From CAYRGS01 sp964423875 (lineage in GTDB: Bacteria; UBA8248; JACPRG01; G963555815): a DNA stretch of 64,000 bases. The notes below the pieces were generated by a model, which made no database searches, was not told the DNA's origin, and worked only from the letters and a program-made list of their open reading frames with translations. Below, piece after piece: positions 36,647 to 45,208 of the stretch. The DNA lies in assembly GCA_964423875.1 (NCBI GenBank), contig CAYRGS010000002.1:32429-96428 (forward strand). The letters run 5' to 3'. Every line of letters starts with the position of its first letter. Position 1 is the first letter of the stretch. The translations under genes and the position numbers were made by a program.

Positions 36647-36887
36647 CACTGGTCCCTCTATCGTTTCCGCGGGATATCAAAGCCTGAAACCGGGCATTTT
36701 TTGGTATCCATCCTCAAATGTTAAACTGCCCGTTCCGCAATTTCGGCCCCCGAGGGTGCGCTGTCGGGTCCCCGACCAGCCGTTGAAAGAGCACGAATTA
36801 TGCCACAAATCCGCGCCCGCGCGCGAGCCGTTTAGCCCCAGTGCCTCATCAGGCACGCATGCAGGGGAATGTTCAAGAACCAAACGC

Positions 36888-38252
36888 TCACGCCTCCAAC
36901 GTCAGATCGGCCTTGGGGACGGAAATACAAGTCAGACAGGATCCTTCCTCAGGAATCGCGCCGGGCTCCTGAAGGTAGTCCACCTCCCCTTCTTTCACAG
37001 CCGTAAGACAGGTTCCGCAATTCCCCGCCTGGCAGCCGGAATTGATGACGACCCCATTGCTGAGGGCGAAGTCCAGGAGGGAGCCGATCGAGGGATCCCA
37101 AGGAAGGGTTTTGTCGCTTTTGGCGAACGTGACTTCAATCCCAGGCCCAGCTTCCACCTCAGGCTCTCCGGGCGCGGCCCCCTTCTTTTTCACGCTGGCG
37201 CGTCCGAAGGACTCGAAATGCACGCTGGCTTCGGGAACCCCCCATTTTGCGAGCTGCTGCGTGATCGCGTCCATCATGGGACCCGGCCCGCAGATGTAAA
37301 AGTCATAGTTGCTCGAGGGAAGCAATTGCTTGAAGAGATCTACGCCCACCCACCCGGCGTGGCAGTGGTCCCCGCCCTCCACGTCGCCCTCCTCAGGATC
37401 GCTGTAACACACGTGGAGGCGGACGTTCTCGTTCTCGGCCGCGATCCGTTCGAGGTGCTCTTTGAAGATGTACTCCTTCCCGTTTCGCACACCCAAGAAC
37501 AGCCACGTCTCGCGCCGCGATCCCGACTTGACAACGGCGTTCAACATACTCAGAAGCGGGGTGATCCCGATCCCGCCGGCGATCAAGACGATCGGACGGG
37601 GTTCGCTCATGTCGAGGTAGAAAATCCCCCTCGGCGCCTCGACGTCAAGGATATTGCCCTCTTTCAGTAGATCGTGGAAGAAGCCGGAAACCACCCCGGG
37701 TGGGGGAGCCTTTTTGATGGTAACGCGGTACTGGTTGGAGGAATTCGAGCAATCCGACAGCGAATAGCACCGGACCACCTTCTGCTCGGCGCTTTGGCCC
37801 TCCCCTTGGAGGTTGAGCGCAAATGTCAGATACTGACCCGGTTTAAACGAGGGCAGCGGCTTTTCATCGTGGGGCTTGAGGTAAAAAGAGCAAACTCCTG
37901 GGCACTCCGAGACCTTCCGTTGGATCCGGAATTTCCTGTAGCCGGGCCAGGCGTGGTCACCGCTCGCAACATCGCCGGCGACGCCTTTGGCAATCTCGAC
38001 CTCGTAGCGGAGCAGCTTGCGCGCGAGCCTTTGCTGGCCCCTGTCGTGGGCCAGCCGATTCAGCGACGAAAACAAGAGGACCGCAACCTGGATCAGGACC
38101 GCCGCAACGATGATGGCGCCCGCGATTTGGATGACGTTGAGCGATGGCGTCAAGCCCGCCCTCCCGCCGATGTAATGCCCATAAACGGAATGAAATCGGA
38201 ACGCGTTCGCGGAAAGAACGAAAGCGCCCAGCTCGTTGTCCCTCCAGTGCAT
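36888..38252 (-). CDS. Membrane-anchored FAD/NAD(P)H oxidoreductase with C-terminal 2Fe-2S ferredoxin
   Basis: A 454-residue reductase. The N-terminal 65 residues include a hydrophobic helix (LNVIQIAGAIIVAAVLIQVAVLLF), then a ferredoxin-NADP reductase module: FAD site in VRCYSLSD, nucleotide site in LIAGGIGITPLLSML and YICGPGPMMDAI. The final 100 residues form a plant-type ferredoxin with Cys in CQAGNCGTC and a last CLTC. This order (FNR then ferredoxin) resembles oxygenase reductases and flavohaemoprotein-like NAD(P)H dehydrogenases. It could supply electrons from NAD(P)H to the haem b protein in the operon downstream, or serve the Rieske oxygenases, which lack their own reductase. It has a 241-base gap to the tetrahaem cytochrome gene. 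Confidence 0.9.
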   Translation of the reverse strand: MHWRDNELGAFVLSANAFRFHSVYGHYIGGRAGLTPSLNVIQIAGAIIVAAVLIQVAVLLFSSLNRLAHDRGQQRLARKLLRYEVEIAKGVAGDVASGDHAWPGYRKFRIQRKVSECPGVCSFYLKPHDEKPLPSFKPGQYLTFALNLQGEGQSAEQKVVRCYSLSDCSNSSNQYRVTIKKAPPPGVVSGFFHDLLKEGNILDVEAPRGIFYLDMSEPRPIVLIAGGIGITPLLSMLNAVVKSGSRRETWLFLGVRNGKEYIFKEHLERIAAENENVRLHVCYSDPEEGDVEGGDHCHAGWVGVDLFKQLLPSSNYDFYICGPGPMMDAITQQLAKWGVPEASVHFESFGRASVKKKGAAPGEPEVEAGPGIEVTFAKSDKTLPWDPSIGSLLDFALSNGVVINSGCQAGNCGTCLTAVKEGEVDYLQEPGAIPEEGSCLTCISVPKADLTLEA

Positions 38253-38698
38253 CTTATATTTGTTTCTTTCTGAATACCATCAGAGATTTACAGCGGAACC
38301 GACGGCCGGGAGGGGGGAAGGGGCGGATTTCGGGTTTTTTCCACCATGACTCAGTGTTCTGTGATTCACATTCAGGCCGAACCCCCGCCAGTGATTGCGT
38401 TTGAACCTAGTCATCGGGAGGAAAATGGTCCGCAGGGAGAACAAAAGTTCCGCGTAGGTTGTCGATTCTTGAGTATATCCCCCGCCCGCGGCCCAGGCGG
38501 GAGGCGCGGAAAGCGCGTGATGTCCCAGAGAAAACCGGCCACCAACACGGCCAAACGCGGAGGACAGCCCAACGCCTCCGGTGCGGATTCGAAATTGCAT
38601 AATTCACCAGATGCATTACAATACACAAGAGGAAGACAACCGGCTGGAGGCCCGCACCCCAATCCAACATCCGGGCTTCCGGCCGCAGGGAGGTGAGA
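38253..38698. other. Divergent intergenic region of the electron-transfer block
   Basis: About 445 bases between the leftward reductase and rightward pentahaem cytochrome genes. It should contain promoters of both arms of the cluster. AGGGAGGTGAG at 38687-38697 is the ribosome site of the cytochrome. No RNA or repeat is evident. Confidence 0.4.
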
Positions 38699-40561
38699 AT
38701 GCCACAAAAACGCTCGGTCGGAATCAGAGACATACTCGGCGTCGCGGCGGCGCTGGGGGTTTCATCCTTCCTGATCGCGACACCCGCGCGGGCCGCCTCC
38801 CCCACCGCGGAAAAACCGGCCAAGCCGAAGGTGGAAAAACCCCTCCAAGGTCCGCGCCTGGCGCAGGGAGTCAAACCGGCAAAGTCAAACGGTGCGGAGA
38901 CGGACGCCCAGGCCGCCCACGCGGCCCTCTTTGCCGAAAGCCGGTATCCCTCGGCGGCGACGTGCGGGTCCTGCCATCCGCAACACTACAAAGAGTGGTC
39001 GGTCTCACAGCATTCATATTCTCAACTGAGTCCGATGTACATGGCTATCAACAACTTTCTCAATTCAGTGACCAGCGGGACCATGGGAGACTTCTGCCTA
39101 CGCTGCCACAGCCAGGTCGGCGCGAACCTCGGCGAATCGTCATTCATCTCCAACCTCGAGCGGCATCCTACCTCCCGGGAAGGCATCACCTGCGTGGTTT
39201 GCCACCGGACCAACAAGGTATACAACAAGGTCAGCGGACGCCTCGCCCTGGTTGAGGGGAACCTCCTTCAACCCGTCTATGGCCCCACCGGCAACAAAGA
39301 GCTCGCCCGTGTTTTGAAAGAGGGGCGGTTCGAAACGAAGGATATCAAGAAACCGGGTCGGAAAATCCACGAAAAGGTGGTGAAATTTTCTGCGCTCACC
39401 AGCTCGACTTTCTGCGGCACCTGCCACGACGTCACCCTGTTCAACGGGTTTCGGTTGGAGGAGGCCTTCAGCGAATACAGGGTCTCACCGGCCGCCGGGC
39501 GCGGCGTCTCCTGTCAGGACTGCCACATGGGCAAGGTCCAAGGGGTCAACGCGGGCTACAACCGCGGACCCGGCGCGGTTGTCGACGGCAAACCGACCCG
39601 GACGCGGAAGATCACCAACCACACGTTCGCCGGGCCGGACTACTCGATCATCCATCCGGGGATCTTTCCGCACAACACCGAGGCGCAGCAAATGGCCACG
39701 CTCCGGGAATGGCTCAAATTCGATTACAAGGCGGGCTGGGGAACGGACAAGTTCGAGGACGACGTTGGTGACGACGACAAGTTCCCGGAGCGGTGGGAGT
39801 CGGTCGACGACCGTTACGAAGCGCGTGAAATCCTCGACGAACAATTCAAGCACCTCGAATGGGCGCGGGAAAAGCGGTTGGAGCTGCTACGCAACGGATA
39901 CCATCTCGGCGCCATCGAGACCCTGAGCGCGGATCGGGAAGGCATCGGCTTCCGGGTAAAGGTGAAAAACGCCACCGACGGCCACAACGCGCCGACCGGC
40001 TTCACCGGCGAGCGGTTGGTGTGGCTCCAAGTAACGGTCACGGACCGCACGGGGGCCGCAATTTTCCGATCGGGAGATCTGGACCCCAACGGCGACCTGC
40101 GCGACGTCGAATCATCTTACGTCCACAACGGTGAGCTGCCACTGGACCGCCAGCTCTTCAACCTCCAGTCGCGCTTCGTGGTCAAGAACATTCGCGGCGG
40201 CGAGCGAGAGCGGGTGATCCCCATCCCCTACCCCATCAGCGCACTGCCTTTCGTCCGGCCGTCCATCCTGTCCCTGATCCTCACGGGCGAGCCGACGACG
40301 GAGCGCAACCACCGAAAAGGCATTGAGCCCCTAGGACACCGGTGGGCGGAATACCGGATCCCGGGCAAGGCCCTCACTGGCAAAGCCCCCTATCAAGCCA
40401 ACGTCAAGCTGATGGCCGCCATGATACCAATCAATCTGGTTGCGGCCGTTCAAAGCGTGGGTTTCGATTTCAACATGAGCGCCCGCGCCGTCGGCGACGC
40501 AGTGGTGGCTGGGCACGAAGTCATCTGGGAAAAAAATGTCACCTTTAAGATCGGTCCTTAG
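38699..40561 (+). CDS. Exported pentahaem c554-type cytochrome with large C-terminal domain
   Basis: A 620-residue exported protein. The signal peptide ends near ATPARAAS. Five CxxCH sites lie in the first half: CGSCH with the KEWSVSQHS context of c554-type proteins, CLRCH, CVVCH, CGTCH and CQDCH. The second half, from about residue 300, has no haem; it contains a beta-rich segment (GIGFRVKVKNATDGHNAP, TGFTGERLVWLQVTVTDRTG) typical of multihaem cytochromes in nitrogen and metal metabolism. ATG 38699 has GGGAGGTGA just upstream; a GTG two codons earlier is possible. The beta-barrel gene follows after 95 bases, so these two may act together at the outer membrane. Confidence 0.9.
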   Translation: MPQKRSVGIRDILGVAAALGVSSFLIATPARAASPTAEKPAKPKVEKPLQGPRLAQGVKPAKSNGAETDAQAAHAALFAESRYPSAATCGSCHPQHYKEWSVSQHSYSQLSPMYMAINNFLNSVTSGTMGDFCLRCHSQVGANLGESSFISNLERHPTSREGITCVVCHRTNKVYNKVSGRLALVEGNLLQPVYGPTGNKELARVLKEGRFETKDIKKPGRKIHEKVVKFSALTSSTFCGTCHDVTLFNGFRLEEAFSEYRVSPAAGRGVSCQDCHMGKVQGVNAGYNRGPGAVVDGKPTRTRKITNHTFAGPDYSIIHPGIFPHNTEAQQMATLREWLKFDYKAGWGTDKFEDDVGDDDKFPERWESVDDRYEAREILDEQFKHLEWAREKRLELLRNGYHLGAIETLSADREGIGFRVKVKNATDGHNAPTGFTGERLVWLQVTVTDRTGAAIFRSGDLDPNGDLRDVESSYVHNGELPLDRQLFNLQSRFVVKNIRGGERERVIPIPYPISALPFVRPSILSLILTGEPTTERNHRKGIEPLGHRWAEYRIPGKALTGKAPYQANVKLMAAMIPINLVAAVQSVGFDFNMSARAVGDAVVAGHEVIWEKNVTFKIGP

Positions 40562-40656
40562 TCTCATATCGGTGATTCGCCGCGCTTGATGGCGCAAGCC
40601 CGTGTCTGATATACAACCGAGGTAGATGTTCAGGTCCGCAAGGGAGACTTCCGTGT

Positions 40657-42075
40657 ATGCGCCATTCGCCTAGACGCTTGCTTGGGCCGTTTCTTTCGGC
40701 GACGCGCGACGTCGCCCGCCTTGCGCTCGTCCTCCTTCTATTCGGTGCACTGTCGGCTTGCGACAGTCTGTACCCGTTGGGGGAGAAATCGAAGGTCAGT
40801 CGGCTTTCCGACAAACCCACGCGGTTCCTGACAAAAGGAGACATCCCGGACCGCCCCCCCCTCATCCTAGAGTTGGGCGATCCCTTCCTGGCCCCGGGCA
40901 ATCTGGGCGCCGGCTTCGAGCTGCCGACAGGCGCCGTGTGGCAACCGAGGCTCTGGGTATTCGGGACTCTTCGGACCGCCCTTCAGACATTCGACAACGG
41001 CGTCACCCCCCCCACCCCGGAATGGGCGAACCGTTTTGACCTGTTCGCCAACCTCCAACTGACGGGAACCGAAAAAATCATCCTCGGCATCCGTCCCCTG
41101 GACAAAAACCGATTTAACGCCTTTTCCGGCTACGCCATTGAAGAGGACCGCGTCAAAAACGAGCTCAACGCGAACATCCGCACCTTCTTCTTTGAGGGTG
41201 ACTTCGGCAGCCTGTTTCCCAATCTCGACAAGCAGGGATTCATCCCCATCGACCTCGGCTTTTCGCTTGGCCGCCAGCCCCTCCTATTCCAGGACGGCAT
41301 TCTGATCAACGACACCGTCGACTCGCTGGGACTCGTCCGCAACAACGTTCGCCTTCCCGGCGTGTCGAACCTGCGCATATCCGGCGTTTATGGATGGGAC
41401 GAGCTCGACAGCCGCAACGACCGCCAGGCCTATATGTTGGGGATGTTCCTCGCGGCGGACATGCCGATCAGCACGGTGGAGCTCGACGCCATCTACGTCG
41501 GCGAGAACCGGCCCGAGGGGGGCTCTTTCCATGCCGGCGTCGCCACGACCCAGAGAATCGGGCACATCAGCACCACGTTTCGGGTCCTCGGCTCTTATTC
41601 CGAGGCTGAGGACAACGCCCGCGTCGCCGACGGTGTCCTGTTGACTTCCGAGGTGTCGTGGACGCCGCAATCCTCGGACGACATCGTCTACATCAACTCC
41701 TTTTTGGCGATCGACAACTTCACGCAGGCGGGACGGGAGCCGATTGTCGGAGGTCCCTTGGCGGCGCTCGGAATTCTCTTCGCCTCGCCGAACCTCGGAA
41801 ACCATCTGTCCGAGCTCAGCGGCCGCGCCAACGACATCGTGGGCGGCGCAATCGGGTACCAGGCATTCTGGGACAACCACCGCCGCAACCTGGTCTTGGA
41901 GCTAGCGGGTCGGGTGGACACAAGCGGCGTCGGCCCCAGCGACTACGCCTTGGGCTTTCAATTCCAGCAGGCGTTTTTCCGGCGGATCCTTCTCCAGGTC
42001 GACAGCTTCTACGCCGTGCAGGAAGATCGGGACGACGCCTACGGGGCCCGCACGGAACTCCTCGTCCAGTTTTAA
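40657..42075 (+). CDS. Outer-membrane beta-barrel lipoprotein
   Basis: A 472-residue protein. A lipoprotein signal ends LSAC at Cys35, and the rest consists of alternating hydrophobic strands (IILGIRPL, RISGVYGWDEL, STTFRVLGSY, FQFQQAFFRRILLQVDSFYAV), with Phe as the last residue, as in outer-membrane barrels. No haem motif. It follows the pentahaem cytochrome with a good ribosome site (AAGGGAGA) before the ATG. Barrel proteins next to multihaem cytochromes often form porin-cytochrome conduits; whether this one does is inferred. The residue after Cys is Asp, which keeps lipoproteins in the inner membrane in enteric bacteria, so sorting in this organism may differ. Confidence 0.8.
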   Translation: MRHSPRRLLGPFLSATRDVARLALVLLLFGALSACDSLYPLGEKSKVSRLSDKPTRFLTKGDIPDRPPLILELGDPFLAPGNLGAGFELPTGAVWQPRLWVFGTLRTALQTFDNGVTPPTPEWANRFDLFANLQLTGTEKIILGIRPLDKNRFNAFSGYAIEEDRVKNELNANIRTFFFEGDFGSLFPNLDKQGFIPIDLGFSLGRQPLLFQDGILINDTVDSLGLVRNNVRLPGVSNLRISGVYGWDELDSRNDRQAYMLGMFLAADMPISTVELDAIYVGENRPEGGSFHAGVATTQRIGHISTTFRVLGSYSEAEDNARVADGVLLTSEVSWTPQSSDDIVYINSFLAIDNFTQAGREPIVGGPLAALGILFASPNLGNHLSELSGRANDIVGGAIGYQAFWDNHRRNLVLELAGRVDTSGVGPSDYALGFQFQQAFFRRILLQVDSFYAVQEDRDDAYGARTELLVQF

Positions 42076-42206
42076 CAGCGCGGCTCCCGCCCTCGAACTT
42101 TTCTCCCGGCCCCGCGCCCGAATCTCATTCCCATTCCACGCAAGTGATTTTTCACGGAGGCGGGAGCGGTCCGGCCGTCGGAAAGCCCCCCCCCGGTCTC
42201 CAACCG

Positions 42207-42579
42207 TCACCCCTGACCATCCCATTGGGCGATGCGCGCACCGTTTCGGATGAAGGGCGCAAAGACCCCGATCAGGGATGAAGGCCATTCCAGTTCGGCG
42301 CAGATCGCGAACATGTGCTCGACCCACGCATCTCTTTGTGCGTCGCTGATTTGAAGGGGGTGGTGGGCGCTGATCAGGGAGATGATGCCGCGTGTACTCC
42401 CGCGGGCCGCCGAGGACCTCGATCAAGAAGAGCGCGATGCGCCCGGCATGGTCCTCCTCCGGGTCCCGGAACAACGGACGCAGAAGCGGGTCCGCGAGGA
42501 AGGGATCGTCGAACTTCCCGGCCAGCCGGTCCTTCTCCCCGCCGTCCAATTCAAAGAGGCTTTCCGCCACGGGAGACAT
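42207..42579 (-). pseudogene. Frameshifted truncated haemoglobin
   Basis: On the minus strand the frame from ATG 42579 encodes the first half of a truncated globin (LFELDGGEKDRLAGKF, DDPFLADPLLRPLF, then HAGRIALFLIEVLGGPREYT). From about 42400 the sense continues in another frame: ISAHHPLQISDAQRDAWVEH, MFAICAELEWPSSLIGVF, to a stop at 42207. The joined reading has the usual globin helices E to H. A one-base change near 42395-42400 breaks the gene. It is either a pseudogene or a sequence error. In an intact form it would bind haem and O2 or NO, which fits the neighbouring electron-transfer genes. Confidence 0.7.
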
Positions 42580-42643
42580 CCAACTCAGTTAGGTTCAAGG
42601 GGGCCTGAGCCAATTTGAAACCCCAAACAAAGCGCCTTAACGG

Positions 42644-43117
42644 CTAGTGCGACCCGGAGACCGACAACCCGCGCTTTTCGAAATACTGCTGATGATAATC
42701 CTCCGCCTGGTAATACACAGAAGCGGTCGTGATCTCCGTCATGATGGGCCTGGAAAACCGGTCGGAGTTCTCGGCTCTCTCCTTCGACGCCCGGGCCGCG
42801 GTTTCCTGTTCCGGGCTGTGGAAGAAAGCGGCCGAGCGATATTGCGTGCCCACGTCCGGACCCTGCCGATTCAGCGTGGTCGGGTCGTGGTTGGCCCAGA
42901 ACACCTCCAGAAGCTCGTCATACGAGACCACAGAAGGGTCGAACTTCACTTCGACGACCTCAGCGTGCCCCGTCCGTCCCGTGCACACGTCTTCATAGGT
43001 CGGGTTCTCGAGCGTCCCGCCGCTGTATCCGACGCTCGTCGACGTCACTCCCCGGACCTGCCGGAACGCCACCTCGACGCCCCAGAAACATCCCGCTCCA
43101 AACGTGGCCTTCTCCAT
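42644..43117 (-). CDS. msrA: Peptide methionine-S-sulfoxide reductase
   Basis: A 157-residue MsrA, which repairs oxidised methionine in proteins. The catalytic GAGCFWGVE (Cys near residue 9) is at the N-terminus, followed by SVGYSGGTLENPTYEDVC and the segment VFWANHDPTTLNRQGPDVGTQ typical of the family, then YHQQYFEKR at the C-terminus. All usual residues are present. It has no MsrB partner nearby. It starts close to the family's standard N-terminus. It lies among genes that handle redox and reactive species. Confidence 0.96.
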   Translation of the reverse strand: MEKATFGAGCFWGVEVAFRQVRGVTSTSVGYSGGTLENPTYEDVCTGRTGHAEVVEVKFDPSVVSYDELLEVFWANHDPTTLNRQGPDVGTQYRSAAFFHSPEQETAARASKERAENSDRFSRPIMTEITTASVYYQAEDYHQQYFEKRGLSVSGSH

Positions 43118-43196
43118 GGACCGCTCCCTTCGTTTTGGAATCTCCGGCGAAGATGACCCGCCGATCTTCTCGGAGGTAATCCGAGCCGTCCGCGGC

Positions 43197-43646
43197 TCAC
43201 CGAGCCACCGCCCCGTAATCCCATGTGTACACGTTCACGGGGTCGAGACGGACCACCCGCGTCTTCCCGGCGCTAAGAATGCGGACATAAGGATGATCTT
43301 CCGACCCGCAGTGCCGATGCGCAAAGGCAATCTGATAGGTGCGCAGGACATCGGGATCTTCCACAACCTCGGCGCGCCCCTGAATCAGGACGCCCTGATA
43401 CTCATCGAACCTTTCACCGGAATCCACCGTAAAGGAGATTTGGGGGTTGCCCCGGATATTGCCGATCTTTTTTCGGGGAACCCGCGTCGAGAAATGCACT
43501 CTCCCTTTCAGGAGGACGTACCACATGGGCACAACGTGGGGGAATCCGTCCGGGTCAATCGTTCCGAGGCGGCCCGTTGTCCGTTCGGCGAGGAAGACCT
43601 GGATCTCTTCCTCGCTCCAAGTATTGTAGACCAGAGAATCGCGCAT
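43197..43646 (-). CDS. Pyridoxamine 5'-phosphate oxidase (PPOX) family flavoprotein
   Basis: A 149-residue split-barrel protein of the PPOX family. The text ERTTGRLGTIDPDGFPHVVPMWYVL, then GRVHFSTRVPRKKIGNIRGNPQISFTVDSG, is typical of FMN- or F420-binding members, which reduce small organic substrates. No partner indicates its substrate. The start at 43646 gives the normal N-terminus. It is upstream of msrA by 79 bases on the same strand, so the two may share a transcript. Confidence 0.88.
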   Translation of the reverse strand: MRDSLVYNTWSEEEIQVFLAERTTGRLGTIDPDGFPHVVPMWYVLLKGRVHFSTRVPRKKIGNIRGNPQISFTVDSGERFDEYQGVLIQGRAEVVEDPDVLRTYQIAFAHRHCGSEDHPYVRILSAGKTRVVRLDPVNVYTWDYGAVAR

Positions 43647-43785
43647 TCAATCTTCCTCCGAAGACCCATCTCGAAAACCCGCACCGCGCGACCCTTCGCC
43701 CGACCGGGAACCGTGGTCCAGCCGACCCCTTGTCTCGAACCGGACATTTCTCTCACCAAGATATTGCGCTTTTTGCCGGGGCGCT

Positions 43786-44172
43786 TCAAGGCAACGCGGC
43801 GACGGCCTCGATCTCCACGCACAGGTCTGGCGGAATCAGCCGCTTGACGGCGAAGGCGGAGCTGGCCGGGGGGTCCTTTGGAAAGTATTCCGCCCGTACG
43901 GCGTTCATGTCCGCGTAGTCATCCGGGTCGGTCAGGAACACGGTCACCTTGACGACGTTCTCCAGCGATCCCCCCGCCGCCTCCAGAACGGCCTTGATGT
44001 TCTCGAACGCTTGCCGGGTCTGGGCCGTCACGCTTCCGTCGCCAGCCATCTTTCCCTGTGAATCCAAGCCCACGGTCCCGGAGACGAAGACGAGGTTGCC
44101 GGTTTTGACGCCCAAAGAGTATGGGCCGACGGGGGCCGGCGCCCGGTCCGTCGTGATGACCTCCTTGTCCAA
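43786..44172 (-). CDS. Rid family (RidA/YjgF) reactive intermediate deaminase-like protein
   Basis: A 128-residue single Rid domain: KEVITTDRAPAPVGPYSLGV at the start, GNLVFVSGTVGLDSQGK, then NIKAVLEAAGGSLENVVKVTVFL, and PPASSAFAV...CVEIEAVA at the end. Archetypal RidA has a conserved Arg (PARSxV) that binds the substrate carboxylate; here it is Ser. RidA homologues hydrolyse enamines/imines made by PLP enzymes, while Arg-lacking subgroups have varied or unknown roles. Start TTG 44172 is preferred because GAGGAGAG sits just upstream. It belongs to a cluster with another Rid protein and a three-domain Rid protein. Confidence 0.9.
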   Translation of the reverse strand: MDKEVITTDRAPAPVGPYSLGVKTGNLVFVSGTVGLDSQGKMAGDGSVTAQTRQAFENIKAVLEAAGGSLENVVKVTVFLTDPDDYADMNAVRAEYFPKDPPASSAFAVKRLIPPDLCVEIEAVAALP

Positions 44173-44297
44173 TTTGAAGCTCTCCTCATTGAAAGCGAAT
44201 CGAAATTCCAATCGTCCGGCTGCCCTGACACGGGCGCCCCTCATCTTCGATCAACACGGCGGATGGATCTCGGCCTGGACCGATCCCGCATCGCGCC

Positions 44298-45140
44298 TTA
44301 TGATTCCCTCCCCTTCAGGAACCGGTAGAGTATCCGCACGCTGACCGCCTCCACCCGATCATGAACGTCTTTGTAATCCTCGTCCAGGACGCAGAGGTCC
44401 CGGTACTTCACCGAATCCGCCGCCTCGTCTTCCGACAGTCCCCGGCCGATGGCTGAGCGCACCCGGTCGAGGACCTCCCGCGTCGTCTCCTCCATGCGCT
44501 CGATCCACTCCTTGCCGCACACGGGGCCGTGGCCGGGGACAACAACGTCGGCGTCCAGCCCCCTGAGTCGGTCAAGAGAGGCAAGACAATCGAACGGATC
44601 GGCGTCCTGCCACCAGACCATATGGTCGACAAACAGGTTGTCCGTGGCAAAGAGAACCCCTCTGCCGGGCAGATGGACGGCCGTTTCCCCCGACGTGTGG
44701 CCGGGCGTATGAAGGAGCCGGATCTCCTCGCCCCCGACGTACAAGGTCGCGTCGCCGGAGAAGGTGACCTCGGGCGCGCGGGGCTTGTAGTCCCCCACGA
44801 TGGAGACCCCCTCCGGGTCGGCCTTCGCGATCCACGGGCCGACGCCGTCGATGCCGAACCCCCAAAGGGGGGACTTGTTGTGGAAGTTCCGCAGGGTTTC
44901 GTCGTGGGCGACAATCTTTCCCTCGAAAAACGGGTTTCCCATCGTGTGGTCCCAGTGGGGCTCGGTGTTGATGAGCCACTTCACCGGGCCGTACGGGGCG
45001 ATGGCCTCCTTCCACCCACCCCACTCGGTGGGCTTTTGAGGCGTATCCACCATCACGACGCCGTCCCGCGTTACGATGAACCCCGGATTGCAGCCGAAGA
45101 TGTTTGTCTCGGCAAAAACGCCCCGCGCCACCTCTTCCAT
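44298..45140 (-). CDS. MBL-fold metallohydrolase
   Basis: A 280-residue metallo-beta-lactamase-fold hydrolase. The key motif is NTEPHWDHTMGN: HxDH is present and the first His position of HxHxDH is Glu, a variant seen in several members. Further ligands are in LHTPGHTSGE and VVPGHGP. The end includes DVHDRVEAVSVRILYRFLKG. It could cleave an ester, lactone or thioester. The ATG at 45140 is chosen with GGAAGGAAAA just upstream; the frame runs far upstream over the Rid gene's shadow. It sits between two Rid genes, suggesting co-function in handling of a reactive or cyclic intermediate. Confidence 0.9.
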   Translation of the reverse strand: MEEVARGVFAETNIFGCNPGFIVTRDGVVMVDTPQKPTEWGGWKEAIAPYGPVKWLINTEPHWDHTMGNPFFEGKIVAHDETLRNFHNKSPLWGFGIDGVGPWIAKADPEGVSIVGDYKPRAPEVTFSGDATLYVGGEEIRLLHTPGHTSGETAVHLPGRGVLFATDNLFVDHMVWWQDADPFDCLASLDRLRGLDADVVVPGHGPVCGKEWIERMEETTREVLDRVRSAIGRGLSEDEAADSVKYRDLCVLDEDYKDVHDRVEAVSVRILYRFLKGRES

Positions 45141-45208
45141 ATGATTTTCCTTCCCGACTTCGATCCCCCCGCGGGCGGGAAGGCGCGTTCCAGCCGGGCC
45201 GCCGGAAC

